Notes: generated from the letters alone by a model not told the origin. 64,000 nt of DNA from Pasteurellaceae bacterium (GCA_900756155.1 CAAEJV010000017.1:62001-126000); one strand, 5' to 3'. Shown: positions 19,557 through 27,537, numbered from the stretch's first letter. Program-made: numbers and translations.

Positions 19557-19641
19557 GCGGGACTGGCGAAATTGGTAGACGCACCAGATTTAGGTTCTGG
19601 CGCCGAGAGGTGTGTGGGTTCAAGTCCCTCGTCCCGCACCA
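19557..19641 (+). tRNA. tRNA-Leu (TAG)
   Basis: An 85-nt class II tRNA with acceptor stem GCGGGAC/GTCCCGC, anticodon TAG at 19591-19593, a variable arm (GGCGCCGAGAGGTGT region) and encoded CCA. Confidence 0.97.
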
Positions 19642-19668
19642 TTTATCAGCTTGCAGTCAAATAGTAGT

Positions 19669-19743
19669 TGGGGTATCGCCAAGCGGTAAGGCACCGGGTT
19701 TTGATCTCGGCATCCCTAGGTTCGAATCCTAGTACCCCAGCCA
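19669..19743 (+). tRNA. tRNA-Gln (TTG), copy 1
   Basis: A 75-nt tRNA with acceptor stem TGGGGTA/TACCCCA, anticodon TTG at 19701-19703 and encoded GCCA end. Identical to the second copy downstream. Confidence 0.97.
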
Positions 19744-19790
19744 TACTATCTAAATAAAATCTTCTTTATTTCCAATCAAAGAATTTCAGT

Positions 19791-19865
19791 TGGGGTATCG
19801 CCAAGCGGTAAGGCACCGGGTTTTGATCTCGGCATCCCTAGGTTCGAATCCTAGTACCCCAGCCA
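19791..19865 (+). tRNA. tRNA-Gln (TTG), copy 2
   Basis: A 75-nt tRNA identical to copy 1, with anticodon TTG at 19823-19825. The 47-base spacer between the copies has no promoter that I can identify, so it is probably processed from one precursor. Confidence 0.97.
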
Positions 19866-19893
19866 TCTTATTTTTCAATTTCTTTTGTATAAA

Positions 19894-19930
19894 AAAATGC
19901 GATTAAATTTAACCGCACTTTGTTATATTT
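19894..19930 (+). terminator. Probable terminator of the tRNA operon
   Basis: An uptake signal (19912-19920) pairs with a degenerate inverted copy (19894-19906, two mismatches) and is followed by a T-rich stretch. Confidence 0.6.
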
Positions 19931-19946
19931 TTTATATAAAAGAAAA

Positions 19947-19962
19947 GCCACCTTGTGGTGAC
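19947..19962 (-). terminator. Terminator of the leftward lipoprotein gene
   Basis: Reading leftward, GTCACC-ACAA-GGTGGC (19962-19947, one G-T pair) is followed by TTTTCTTTT, 13 bases after the lipoprotein stop. Confidence 0.75.
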
Positions 19963-19975
19963 CTTTCATATTGAT

Positions 19976-20515
19976 TTATTTTAATTCTACTAAAGTTAAA
20001 TTACATTGAGCTGTTGATGCCGCAGGTAATGCTTCATAATCTTTTCCTGCCTGAGGCGTGAATGTGAGTTTTTTACCAGAACAGCTGTAACCTAGTTGTG
20101 TATATTTAATACCTTTTGCATAATCGGTATAAGTATTATCTGGGGTTACTATTTCACTTTTTAGAGTGATTTCAGCACCCGCAGGGATAACAAACTCTTT
20201 AAAGAAGGTACTTGAACCAATGTTATTGAATTGACTAGGTTTTTTACTTGCTTCGCTATCTGGCATCCCTAGTGATTCATTACCTTTAAGGTAAAGCATT
20301 GAACCGAAGGATTGCCCCAATCCACCACCTACATTTACTTTTTCTGTTTTTCCATCCTGTTTTACTTCCATTTCGGTATAGCGACCATTTTGTCCGTATA
20401 GACGGATACGTGCATCAGTTTGTGGATTATAAGCTTTTCCTGCATTTGATAGCTCGGTGTTTACACAGCCCAAAAGTAGTAATGCTGCTGTACTGATAAG
20501 CATCAATTTTTTCAT
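19976..20515 (-). CDS. Lipoprotein of unknown function
   Basis: A 179-residue protein with a typical lipoprotein signal peptide (basic start, hydrophobic core, LLLGC lipobox with Cys17). The mature part is beta-rich in appearance. It contains LYGQNGRYTEMEV, a central Ser/Lys-rich region, and two cysteines (YSCSG and AQCNLTLVE) that could form a disulfide. I do not recognise a functional domain. It has its own terminator and sits between the tRNA cluster and prfC. No uptake signal is inside it. Confidence 0.8.
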   Translation of the reverse strand: MKKLMLISTAALLLLGCVNTELSNAGKAYNPQTDARIRLYGQNGRYTEMEVKQDGKTEKVNVGGGLGQSFGSMLYLKGNESLGMPDSEASKKPSQFNNIGSSTFFKEFVIPAGAEITLKSEIVTPDNTYTDYAKGIKYTQLGYSCSGKKLTFTPQAGKDYEALPAASTAQCNLTLVELK

Positions 20516-20550
20516 GATTTTTCCTTTTGTTAATGATAGAAAATAGTGAA

Positions 20551-22134
20551 TTAATGTTCCCTTGTTTTAAAGAAGGTCACATCAGGATAACGTTCTTGTG
20601 CAAGGTTTAGGTTTACCATAGTCGGTGCGATATAAGTGAGATTATCCCCTCCATCTAATGCAAGGTTTTGCTCATTTTTACGTTTGAACTCTTCAAATTT
20701 TTTGTTATCCGCACATTCTACCCAACGAGCCGTTGCGACGTTGACAGTTTCGTAAATGGCTTCAACGTTATATTCTGATTTCAAACGAGAAACAACCACA
20801 TCAAACTGTAACACACCGACCGCGCCAACAATTAAATCATTATTGCTTAATGGGCGGAAAACTTGCACAGCACCTTCTTCAGAAAGTTGTACTAAGCCTT
20901 TTAACAATTGTTTTTGTTTAAGAGGATCTTTCAAACGAATGCGACGGAATAATTCAGGCGCAAAGTTTGGAATACCGGTAAATTTGAGATCTTCACCTTG
21001 TGTGAAGGTATCGCCAATTTGAATTGTACCGTGATTGTGTAAGCCGATAATATCGCCAGCATAGGCTTCATCAGCATGAGTACGATCTCCTGCCATAAAG
21101 GTGAGTGCATCGGAAATAACCACATCTTTACCAATACGCACGTGTTTAAGTTTCATGCCTTTTTCATATTTGCCAGAAACTACACGAAGGAAAGCCACGC
21201 GGTCGCGGTGTTTTGGATCCATATTGGCTTGGATTTTAAACACGAAACCGCTGAATTTTTCTTCTTCAGCAGAGACTTTACGCGTGTCAGCCTGACGATC
21301 TTGTGGTGCCGGCGACCATTCGGTTAAACCATCTAAGAAATGATCGACACCGAAGTTACCTAATGCAGTACCGAAAAAGACAGGTGTTAATTCACCACTT
21401 AGGAATAAATCGAGGTCAAATTCATTACTTGCACCCTGTACAAGCTCTAATTCATCACGCAGTTGTTGGGCTAAGTCATCACCTACAGCAGCGTCTAATT
21501 CTGGACTATTTAAGCCTTTCACAATTCGTACTTCTTGAATGGTCGAGCCTTGGCCGCTTTGATAAAGATAGGTTTCATCTTTATATAAATGATAAACCCC
21601 TTTAAACAATTTACCGCAACCAATCGGCCAAGTAATTGGCGCACAATGGATTTTTAATACACTTTCCACTTCATCTAATAATTCCATTGGATCACGAATA
21701 TCACGGTCAAGTTTATTCATGAAAGTGATAATTGGCGTATCGCGTAAACGGGTCACCTCCATTAATTTAATGGTACGTTCCTCAACCCCTTTTGCAGAAT
21801 CGATAACCATTAAGCAGCTATCCACGGCCGTTAAAGTGCGGTAAGTATCTTCCGAGAAATCCTCATGCCCCGGCGTATCTAATAAATTCACTAAGCATTC
21901 ATTGTAAGGGAATTGCATCACGGAAGTGGTAATGGAAATACCACGTTGTTTTTCCATTTCCATCCAGTCAGATTTTGCATGCTGTGCAGAGCCTTTACCT
22001 TTTACTGAGCCTGCTTTTTGAATGGCATTGCCGTATAACAATACTTTTTCGGTGATGGTGGTTTTACCCGCGTCAGGGTGGGAAATAATCGCAAATGTGC
22101 GACGTTTATTCACTTCTTCTAATGGATAACTCAT
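20551..22134 (-). CDS. prfC: Peptide chain release factor 3
   Basis: A translational GTPase (527 residues) that releases RF1 and RF2 from the ribosome after termination. The G1 motif is [10 protein letters not shown]3 is [16 protein letters not shown] and G4 is FMNKLDRD, followed by the EF-G-like domains II and III. The length matches E. coli RF3. The start ATG (MSYPLEEV) follows a weak purine-rich site (GAAGAAACAAGACAA). An uptake signal lies at 21834-21842; it is the last one before the long gap over the accessory operon. Confidence 0.95.
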   Translation of the reverse strand: MSYPLEEVNKRRTFAIISHPDAGKTTITEKVLLYGNAIQKAGSVKGKGSAQHAKSDWMEMEKQRGISITTSVMQFPYNECLVNLLDTPGHEDFSEDTYRTLTAVDSCLMVIDSAKGVEERTIKLMEVTRLRDTPIITFMNKLDRDIRDPMELLDEVESVLKIHCAPITWPIGCGKLFKGVYHLYKDETYLYQSGQGSTIQEVRIVKGLNSPELDAAVGDDLAQQLRDELELVQGASNEFDLDLFLSGELTPVFFGTALGNFGVDHFLDGLTEWSPAPQDRQADTRKVSAEEEKFSGFVFKIQANMDPKHRDRVAFLRVVSGKYEKGMKLKHVRIGKDVVISDALTFMAGDRTHADEAYAGDIIGLHNHGTIQIGDTFTQGEDLKFTGIPNFAPELFRRIRLKDPLKQKQLLKGLVQLSEEGAVQVFRPLSNNDLIVGAVGVLQFDVVVSRLKSEYNVEAIYETVNVATARWVECADNKKFEEFKRKNEQNLALDGGDNLTYIAPTMVNLNLAQERYPDVTFFKTREH

Positions 22135-22167
22135 TTGTCTTGTTTCTTCTGTTTTAAATAATGCTGT

Positions 22168-22196
22168 ATTGTCGCTGATTTTCAGATTGAGCTCAA
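22168..22196 (-). promoter_or_regulatory. Probable prfC promoter
   Basis: Reading leftward, TTGAGC (22191-22196) and GACAAT (22168-22173) are spaced by 17 bp, about 34 bases before the prfC start. It would make prfC independent of the accessory operon upstream, after which I see no clear terminator. Confidence 0.5.
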
Positions 22197-22260
22197 ATTA
22201 AATTGGATAAATAGTTTAGGTGGAAACATGCAAGGTTGATTTCTGAATATATGAATCTAA

Positions 22261-22905
22261 TTATTGATTGATAACGGGATAAAATGGTTTTCCCCATTCA
22301 ATATCATCATGATGTTTCATCATAATTTCAAGCATAACAGGAATCAGAAAGGAAAGAATATTACATCCATCTTTTACTTGTTCCCGATTCACTTTGCTAT
22401 TGAATGTTGAACCACCATGTAAAATCTGATTTCGAAGAGTATATAACCGCTGAAATAGCCCAGTTAAAACCTTATCTGTTTTCTTTTCTTCTAAAGCATA
22501 AAGTAACTTATCTTTAGCAAGAAAAAACGCTTTTTCCCATTCAGTTTCTGAAATTTTTCCATTATGGAAATCCCAAAATGGCTGAAAAATGTATTTGTTA
22601 TCTAATAACAAACGAATGCTACCAGAAAATTTTTGCCAGATAAGATTATAAACTTGATGCTCTTCATCTAATGCACAAATTCTCATAATAAATTCATTAA
22701 ATGTTGCTTTATCTCCAATTGGTATATCTTCAATCTCACGAGCATAAGCCGCATTAAATGCGATCCAAAGAGAAATAAATTTAAAGTCGAGCTCTTCTAT
22801 TTGCTCTGCTTGTTTTAGCCAACTCAGGGAACGATGTATTCTTAGTCTGAAATTTTCATTAAACGTTTCTCGTTTTTTTTTGTAATAAGTATCTTGAGCA
22901 ATCAT
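22261..22905 (-). CDS. HEPN-domain protein (possible RNase effector)
   Basis: A 214-residue, mostly helical protein. The segment LYTLRNQILHGG contains the HEPN motif R158-x4-H163, with the polar residue after Arg (N159) that is usual in catalytically active HEPN ribonucleases. The upstream FKFISLWIAFNAAYAREIE segment is characteristic of Apea-like/MAE-type HEPN families. HEPN domains act as RNases in many toxin-antitoxin, abortive-infection and CRISPR systems, but some are non-catalytic. It is the last gene of the accessory operon, 14 bases after the coiled-coil gene. Its AGGA site overlaps the upstream stop region at a long spacing (about 12). The family call is motif-based; function unknown. 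Confidence 0.75.
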   Translation of the reverse strand: MIAQDTYYKKKRETFNENFRLRIHRSLSWLKQAEQIEELDFKFISLWIAFNAAYAREIEDIPIGDKATFNEFIMRICALDEEHQVYNLIWQKFSGSIRLLLDNKYIFQPFWDFHNGKISETEWEKAFFLAKDKLLYALEEKKTDKVLTGLFQRLYTLRNQILHGGSTFNSKVNREQVKDGCNILSFLIPVMLEIMMKHHDDIEWGKPFYPVINQ

Positions 22906-22919
22906 ATTTTTTTGTAATC

Positions 22920-23966
22920 CTAATTGGTTAAGTTGGGTATTGGGAGGCCCTTTTGCGTTATAAAAAATAGTATTGATAGTAGTATTGTTAAGAATATATT
23001 AACCCCTAATATGCTGATAAGTATCTTATGTTTTTTTTCAAGTGTATATTTATATTTATTCATCTCTTCTTCTAGGGTTTTGATTGATGAGTTTTTTATA
23101 AATTCTATTGATTTATTCATCTCATTTTTACTTTTTCCTAAATCTCCTTCTATTAAATTAAATTTTGATTTCATGAGATTATCTAAATCGTTAATTTTAT
23201 TTTTAAAATTAATTTCTTGATTGTCAATGGTTTTATTAATATTTTTGAGTTTATTGTCAATTTCTGTTTTTGTATCGGTTTGATGCTTTTGTATTTCATT
23301 AATAATACGTTGATGAAGCAGATTGGTATCTTTCTGGATGTTATTAATTTCTGTACGTAGATTTTTTTCAGAATTTGAAACAAATTCCTTTAAATTTATA
23401 TCAAGTTTTTCAGTTCGTTGAACAATATTAATCAGTTTCATTGCCTGCTCTTGACTAATTCCTTTTGCCTCCATTAAGCCCTGATTAGCTTCATTTATCC
23501 TTTTTTGTTGTTCAATTAATTTTTTATTAGCTTTTGCAAGCTCATCTTGATTTTCTTGAATATATTTATTTTGAATTTGTATTCTGGAAGCTTGCTGCTT
23601 TAATTCTTCTTGTTGCTCGTTTAGAATTTTTTGCTGTTCTAGTAGAACCTTAGAAATAGCAGTATTGAATACGATTAATGTTGATGATTGGGTTGTTAAA
23701 GTTCCTATAGCCATCGAAAGATCTTCTCTTGCTTCTTCAATTGCATCTTTTCCCTTATTAAATAATTTTTCAAGCCATGTTCTAGCTTGATAGGCTTTTT
23801 GAGCATCTTCCAGATTTTTCTTATTTTTATTAATATCTTTCTGACTTTGATGAATGTTAGCTATTAGTTCTTTAATATTTACTTCATTTAAAATATTTTG
23901 TGGTAAATTAACGTTAGATATTGTTTCTACAATAAGAGTGCTATTTTTAGTTGTTAGTTGTTCCAT
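22920..23966 (-). CDS. Long coiled-coil protein with C-terminal membrane anchor
   Basis: A 348-residue protein dominated by heptad-like, Lys/Glu/Gln-rich helices (about residues 30-60 and 105-312). It ends in one hydrophobic helix (about 315-336, ILISILGVNIFLTILLSILF) and a short polar tail. There is no signal peptide, so it is probably a tail-anchored inner-membrane protein with most of its mass in the cytoplasm. A conserved-looking patch WLEKLFNKGKDAIEEAREDL (62-81) precedes the main coil. I recognise no named family. The ribosome binding site is good (AGAGGAAAATT). It lies 9 bases downstream of the HNH gene. It could be a structural or sensor component of the system. Confidence 0.7.
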   Translation of the reverse strand: MEQLTTKNSTLIVETISNVNLPQNILNEVNIKELIANIHQSQKDINKNKKNLEDAQKAYQARTWLEKLFNKGKDAIEEAREDLSMAIGTLTTQSSTLIVFNTAISKVLLEQQKILNEQQEELKQQASRIQIQNKYIQENQDELAKANKKLIEQQKRINEANQGLMEAKGISQEQAMKLINIVQRTEKLDINLKEFVSNSEKNLRTEINNIQKDTNLLHQRIINEIQKHQTDTKTEIDNKLKNINKTIDNQEINFKNKINDLDNLMKSKFNLIEGDLGKSKNEMNKSIEFIKNSSIKTLEEEMNKYKYTLEKKHKILISILGVNIFLTILLSILFFITQKGLPIPNLTN

Positions 23967-23975
23967 AATTTTCCT

Positions 23976-25583
23976 CTAATATTTAGCTAAAAATGTTTCA
24001 AGAGATGACTGAGTATCATCGATATATTCGAGAACATCTCTGACTTTTTGATTTTGTTTTTTCATTGCTGTAGTTAGTTCCCTAATATTGTCGACCATAT
24101 CTGTAACATCATTCATAAGTTTTATTTTATCTTCTTGTATATGATTAAATTCTACAGAGGTGATAGTATAATTTTTACTTATGTTCTTATACTCGTTAAC
24201 ATTCTGCTCATATACACCAAGCACTTCAATGAGGTTATTAGCCAGTTTATTACGTTCTTGAGCATTCTCCATCAATATATTAATCATGTTTTCATCATGT
24301 CGATTTGATAGTTTATCTAATAGCGAATCAATAGCATAAGCTACTAATGCACAACCTAGGCCACTAATAATGCCAATAAATACGCTTGCGATAAGTTCAG
24401 CAATAGGGGCTAGAATAGGGATAGATGTTTTTAAAAAAGTTGTAATAGCTTCTGTAAATGTAAGTGTAATAGCAGTAATTACTGCTGAAGATAAGAATTT
24501 TATTACATTACTCCAAATTTCTTGTTTAGTCATGCCTTGAGGAGGGAAGAATAATATTTTAAATGCTTGATAAATTCCTAATAAGCTTTCTCTAATAATT
24601 GTTACAATTCGTTTAGCTGTAGAAATAAAATTATTGATAATAAAAGTTAATAAATTGCTTAAAAAACCACTAACACCTTCCTTTAGGCTTTCAACTAGTA
24701 TTCCTGGGAGGTTTTCTTTTAACTTATTTATATGTCTCATGCTTCTTATTTTAAGTAGTTCTAAGGAATTAAGATCAAATGAGATTCCTTCTCGAGTCAT
24801 GAGCTTTATTTCACTAAAAATAATATTGATAAATTCAGTTGTTAGTAAACCTAATGCTTGCTTTATTCCCATTGCAAGAGCCTGTTGTCCACCAGTTTGT
24901 AATAATTCGTTAGCCTGTTTTTTAAAAAGCGCTTTATTGGCTTCAGAATTTAAGTATTTAATCGAATCTTCTTCGGTCTTTTTCATTAGCTCTTCATTAA
25001 TACCTAATTCTTTTTTTCTTTCTTCAGATGACGTTTCTAAAAACTCAGTATTAGTTTTCGCACCTTTACTTCGATTGATACTAGAATCAGTAGCTGCTAA
25101 ATTTTTCTCGTTATTGGCTGTTTGCTTTAGCTTTTCCTTTCCTTCTGTTGTTCCAGTATTATGAGCTAGATGGTGTTTTGGGGTTTCATGAATTTCTTTT
25201 AATGGAGTTATGTGATCTAGATCAATTCTACTTTCGTCTTTAAATTTTTTTCCTGTGTAAGAATCTATCCCTGATTTTTTACTATTTTCTTTTTTTTCAC
25301 TCCATTCAGTTGAGTTAACTTCGTAGTTAGAACGATCATAATCAGAATTTGCGTAGCTATGACTTGCATGATCTCGTTCATGAACGAATTTGTTATCTTC
25401 TTGTTTAAAATTATGTAATGTTGTGACACTGCCTCCATCTCTGTCTTGAAACATGCCTTGAGTTAATCCGAAAGCACTTAAGGTTTGGGCTATAATAGTG
25501 TCTTGACAATCTTGAAATAGTTTTTCAATCCGTTTTTTCTTTAATTGATTCATTTCATATCGTTTTTGATGAATACTATTCAT
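23976..25583 (-). CDS. Membrane-associated HNH nuclease-like protein
   Basis: A 535-residue protein. An N-terminal region contains AFGLTQGMFQDRDGGSVTTLHN (residues 37-58, split). An HNH-type motif follows: DLDHITPLKEIHE (Asp123-His124), Asn161-Leu162 and INRSKG (Asn170-Lys173), with SYTGKKF at 108-114 where zinc-ribbon HNH proteins carry cysteines. From about residue 300 there are hydrophobic segments (about 305-325, 360-385 and 386-420) and a helical C-terminal tail (430-535). This is consistent with a nuclease domain tethered to or inserted in the membrane. The start codon overlaps the SUKH gene by 8 bases, suggesting coupled translation. I know of no assigned function; nuclease activity is inferred from the motif. 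Confidence 0.7.
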   Translation of the reverse strand: MNSIHQKRYEMNQLKKKRIEKLFQDCQDTIIAQTLSAFGLTQGMFQDRDGGSVTTLHNFKQEDNKFVHERDHASHSYANSDYDRSNYEVNSTEWSEKKENSKKSGIDSYTGKKFKDESRIDLDHITPLKEIHETPKHHLAHNTGTTEGKEKLKQTANNEKNLAATDSSINRSKGAKTNTEFLETSSEERKKELGINEELMKKTEEDSIKYLNSEANKALFKKQANELLQTGGQQALAMGIKQALGLLTTEFINIIFSEIKLMTREGISFDLNSLELLKIRSMRHINKLKENLPGILVESLKEGVSGFLSNLLTFIINNFISTAKRIVTIIRESLLGIYQAFKILFFPPQGMTKQEIWSNVIKFLSSAVITAITLTFTEAITTFLKTSIPILAPIAELIASVFIGIISGLGCALVAYAIDSLLDKLSNRHDENMINILMENAQERNKLANNLIEVLGVYEQNVNEYKNISKNYTITSVEFNHIQEDKIKLMNDVTDMVDNIRELTTAMKKQNQKVRDVLEYIDDTQSSLETFLAKY

Positions 25584-26091
25584 TCTTTATTTCTCTTTTT
25601 ATAAAAAAATTTAACCATTCTGAAAAGCTATTGCTAATTAAGGTTCTAGTGTTATTATCATGCAGTACTTCTATTATTTGCCCGTAGGTTCCATTGAGAG
25701 AAGGAGAAAGATCTATACATAAATGATCTCCCGAGCCGTTATCTGTAAATGGTATCCAAGATATATTCCACCAGTCTGCTAGAATCTCAGGTGAGTTTTT
25801 AACAGTGTTTTTTGAAAAATCACCATAGTCTAATAATTCTTTCCATATGCTCCAATTTGAATATATATGTTTAGTTGATAAGAATGATAGTCCATTAAAT
25901 ATTCCTATGGAATTTATAGATTGGCCATTATGTATTTTGATGAAGTTTTTAAAATCTTCAGGAATTTTATGTTTAATAGCTTTTTCCAATTCATTTATAT
26001 CAGAACTGCTAGCAGGGGGATTAAGGCTTGCTATCTGTTCATTATTTAAATGGTTTTTTATTTTTTTCCATTTTTCTATTGATATATTCAT
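25576..26091 (-). CDS. SMI1/KNR4 (SUKH) family protein, possible immunity protein
   Basis: A 171-residue cytoplasmic protein. The segments INELEKAIKHKIPEDFKNFIKIHNG (residues 32-56, split) and SWIPFTDNGSGDHLCIDL (111-128), with GQIIEVLHD (137-145), are hallmarks of the SUKH-1 (SMI1/KNR4) superfamily. Bacterial SUKH proteins are frequent immunity proteins in polymorphic and contact-dependent toxin systems, often against nucleases. The 8-base overlap with the HNH gene makes that protein the likely partner. The Shine-Dalgarno is weak (AAATTAAAAATAAAA), so expression may depend on upstream translation or be low. Role inferred from family and context. Confidence 0.82.
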   Translation of the reverse strand: MNISIEKWKKIKNHLNNEQIASLNPPASSSDINELEKAIKHKIPEDFKNFIKIHNGQSINSIGIFNGLSFLSTKHIYSNWSIWKELLDYGDFSKNTVKNSPEILADWWNISWIPFTDNGSGDHLCIDLSPSLNGTYGQIIEVLHDNNTRTLISNSFSEWLNFFIKREIKNE

Positions 26092-26129
26092 TTTTATTTT
26101 TAATTTCTAATAATTAAAAGGCTAATTTT

Positions 26130-26357
26130 TTAATCTAAATCAAGCTCTTTTACTTTTTCTATCATTTTTCTCAATTTGGCTGCTGAAATCATGCAGTTTT
26201 TCTCGATGAATTTATTTTTTCGTTTGAGTTTTATCATCTCTTTTTTCATTTCTTTTTGCTCTTTGCGAGAAAAGAGTTGTCCTAAATCTCTACTCATTTT
26301 TTCTTGACGATTTTTGAATTCTTTTAGCGTTATTTTTTTCTTCATATAAGCTTTCAT
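26130..26357 (-). CDS. Small basic protein of unknown function
   Basis: A 75-residue, very Lys/Glu-rich helical protein without membrane segments. A strong AAGGAGA site lies 6 bases before the ATG and overlaps the stop codon of the WYL gene, so translation of the two is probably coupled. I do not recognise it. Its size, charge and place between regulator and effector genes would suit an antitoxin or nucleic-acid-binding accessory protein, but that is speculation. A second ATG (residue 5) lies four codons in. Confidence 0.6.
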   Translation of the reverse strand: MKAYMKKKITLKEFKNRQEKMSRDLGQLFSRKEQKEMKKEMIKLKRKNKFIEKNCMISAAKLRKMIEKVKELDLD

Positions 26358-26368
26358 AAAAAATCTCC

Positions 26369-27262
26369 TTAGATTCTGACCGCACTTATGTATGCTTTTA
26401 ATTTATCAATCATTTTTTCTTGTAGATTAGTGGGACTGATTATCACTAAATGAGGGAGCCAGTATTGCACTGTGGGAATAATCTCCATTTCATGAATATT
26501 TTTACAGGAGATAAGGAGTTCGCCATTTTCAATGTGTCGAATAATTTCTTGATTTGGTAATAAGGCGCGCTGAGAGAAATAGCGAGCGACTTGAGCATTT
26601 ACTTTAATGATAACTTCATCTAATTGATTACCATGAGAAATGCTGTCGCTTTTCTTGATTTCAGCAAGCAAATTTTCATTAGGTGTAAAGATTTGCTTTG
26701 TTATGTTTAAAAAACTGATTTGATTGAAGCAAAAAGTTTTTTCTTTACCATTTTCTAAAGCAATGAGATACCAGATTCCATTTCTATTAACTAGCAGGTA
26801 AGGTTCAACGATTCTTTGGGCGGTTTCTTGATTATATTTTCTATAATGAAAAGATATGATTTGATGATTTTTAATGGCTTGTTGTAGTTGTTTAAATTCA
26901 GTTTGTCTATGGTGGATAGATTCATATTGTAAACCATTGACTTTAATGCTTTCATTTAAACTATTTTGAAAAAATTCACGATCTAATTTCGGAAATAAAT
27001 CTTGTATGCTAGCAAAACGAGCAAAGCGGTTAATATCATCTTGATTGAAAATACCGAGTTGATTTCGGTTAAGAGTGTAGTAGCGCGGTCCTGACTTTTC
27101 CCAATTAAGGAAAGCAAGACGTTCATTAAGGTCTTTTTGTAAAGTTCGCTCCCCAATATTAAAGCGATCGACGAGTGCCTTAATATCAACTACACCGTAC
27201 GTATTTAGCTCAATAAGAATTGAAGCTAAACGCTCGGCCAGCTTTTCATGTTTACTTGTCAT
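26369..27262 (-). CDS. WYL-domain transcriptional regulator
   Basis: A 297-residue regulator with an N-terminal winged helix-turn-helix (about residues 5-65, including ERTLQKDLNERL). The WYL domain lies at about 105-175, with HYRKYN, VEPYLLVNRNGIWYLIALE and the following FCFNQISF strand. A C-terminal WCX-like extension follows. WYL proteins sense nucleic acids or nucleotides and commonly control defence genes (for example BrxR and CapW). It heads the accessory operon and probably controls it. The TTG start at 27283 is less likely than the ATG at 27262, which follows GAGGACAAAACAA. An uptake signal lies in its last codons (26379-26387). Confidence 0.85.
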   Translation of the reverse strand: MTSKHEKLAERLASILIELNTYGVVDIKALVDRFNIGERTLQKDLNERLAFLNWEKSGPRYYTLNRNQLGIFNQDDINRFARFASIQDLFPKLDREFFQNSLNESIKVNGLQYESIHHRQTEFKQLQQAIKNHQIISFHYRKYNQETAQRIVEPYLLVNRNGIWYLIALENGKEKTFCFNQISFLNITKQIFTPNENLLAEIKKSDSISHGNQLDEVIIKVNAQVARYFSQRALLPNQEIIRHIENGELLISCKNIHEMEIIPTVQYWLPHLVIISPTNLQEKMIDKLKAYISAVRI

Positions 27263-27353
27263 TTGTTTTGTCCTCTTCAACAAGTTTTATAATAGTTTAT
27301 ATTGCTGAATTGCACGGTTGGTTCGGTTATATAAAAGTAAAAAAATTTTTGAG

Positions 27354-27381
27354 ATTATAGAATTATTACTTTTGTTTTCAA
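27354..27381 (-). promoter_or_regulatory. Promoter of the WYL-HEPN accessory operon
   Basis: Reading leftward, TTGAAA (27376-27381) and a perfect TATAAT (27354-27359) are separated by 16 bp, about 90 bases before the WYL start. It lies in the 332-base gap between divergent WYL and purC genes, which otherwise holds AT-rich DNA, the PurR site and the purC promoter region. Confidence 0.65.
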
Positions 27382-27521
27382 TATAGTTAAATGTAAATTT
27401 ATGTAAAATTAGTATCAGGTTGAATAGCTAAACAACTTAAACTGTCGTTTATGAGATCAATGGATGTATTTATTCTTAAATCATATAGTTTAAGAAAAAA
27501 CTCTTATTGAAATGAAAAAAA

Positions 27522-27537
27522 AAGCAAACGTTTGCGC
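27522..27537. promoter_or_regulatory. PurR operator upstream of purC
   Basis: AAGCAAACGTTTGCGC contains the perfect 12-bp palindrome GCAAACGTTTGC and differs from the consensus ACGCAAACGTTTGCGT only at its ends. A possible -10 (TACAAT, 27549-27554) overlaps the uptake signal downstream of it. Purine-dependent repression of purC is expected. Confidence 0.9.

Noticed and set aside
19669..19865. Identical tRNA-Gln copies as an integration-site duplication
   Set aside because: Both copies are complete with promoters upstream of the whole cluster; only 47 bases lie between them and there is no integrase or cargo. Tandem gene duplication is simpler.
22924..23220. A 98-codon plus-strand frame opposite the coiled-coil gene, and a similar 176-codon frame at 24634-25164 opposite the HNH gene
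   Set aside because: Both lie wholly antisense to well-supported genes that have ribosome binding sites and overlaps with neighbours; the frames are a by-product of AT-rich coding sequence.
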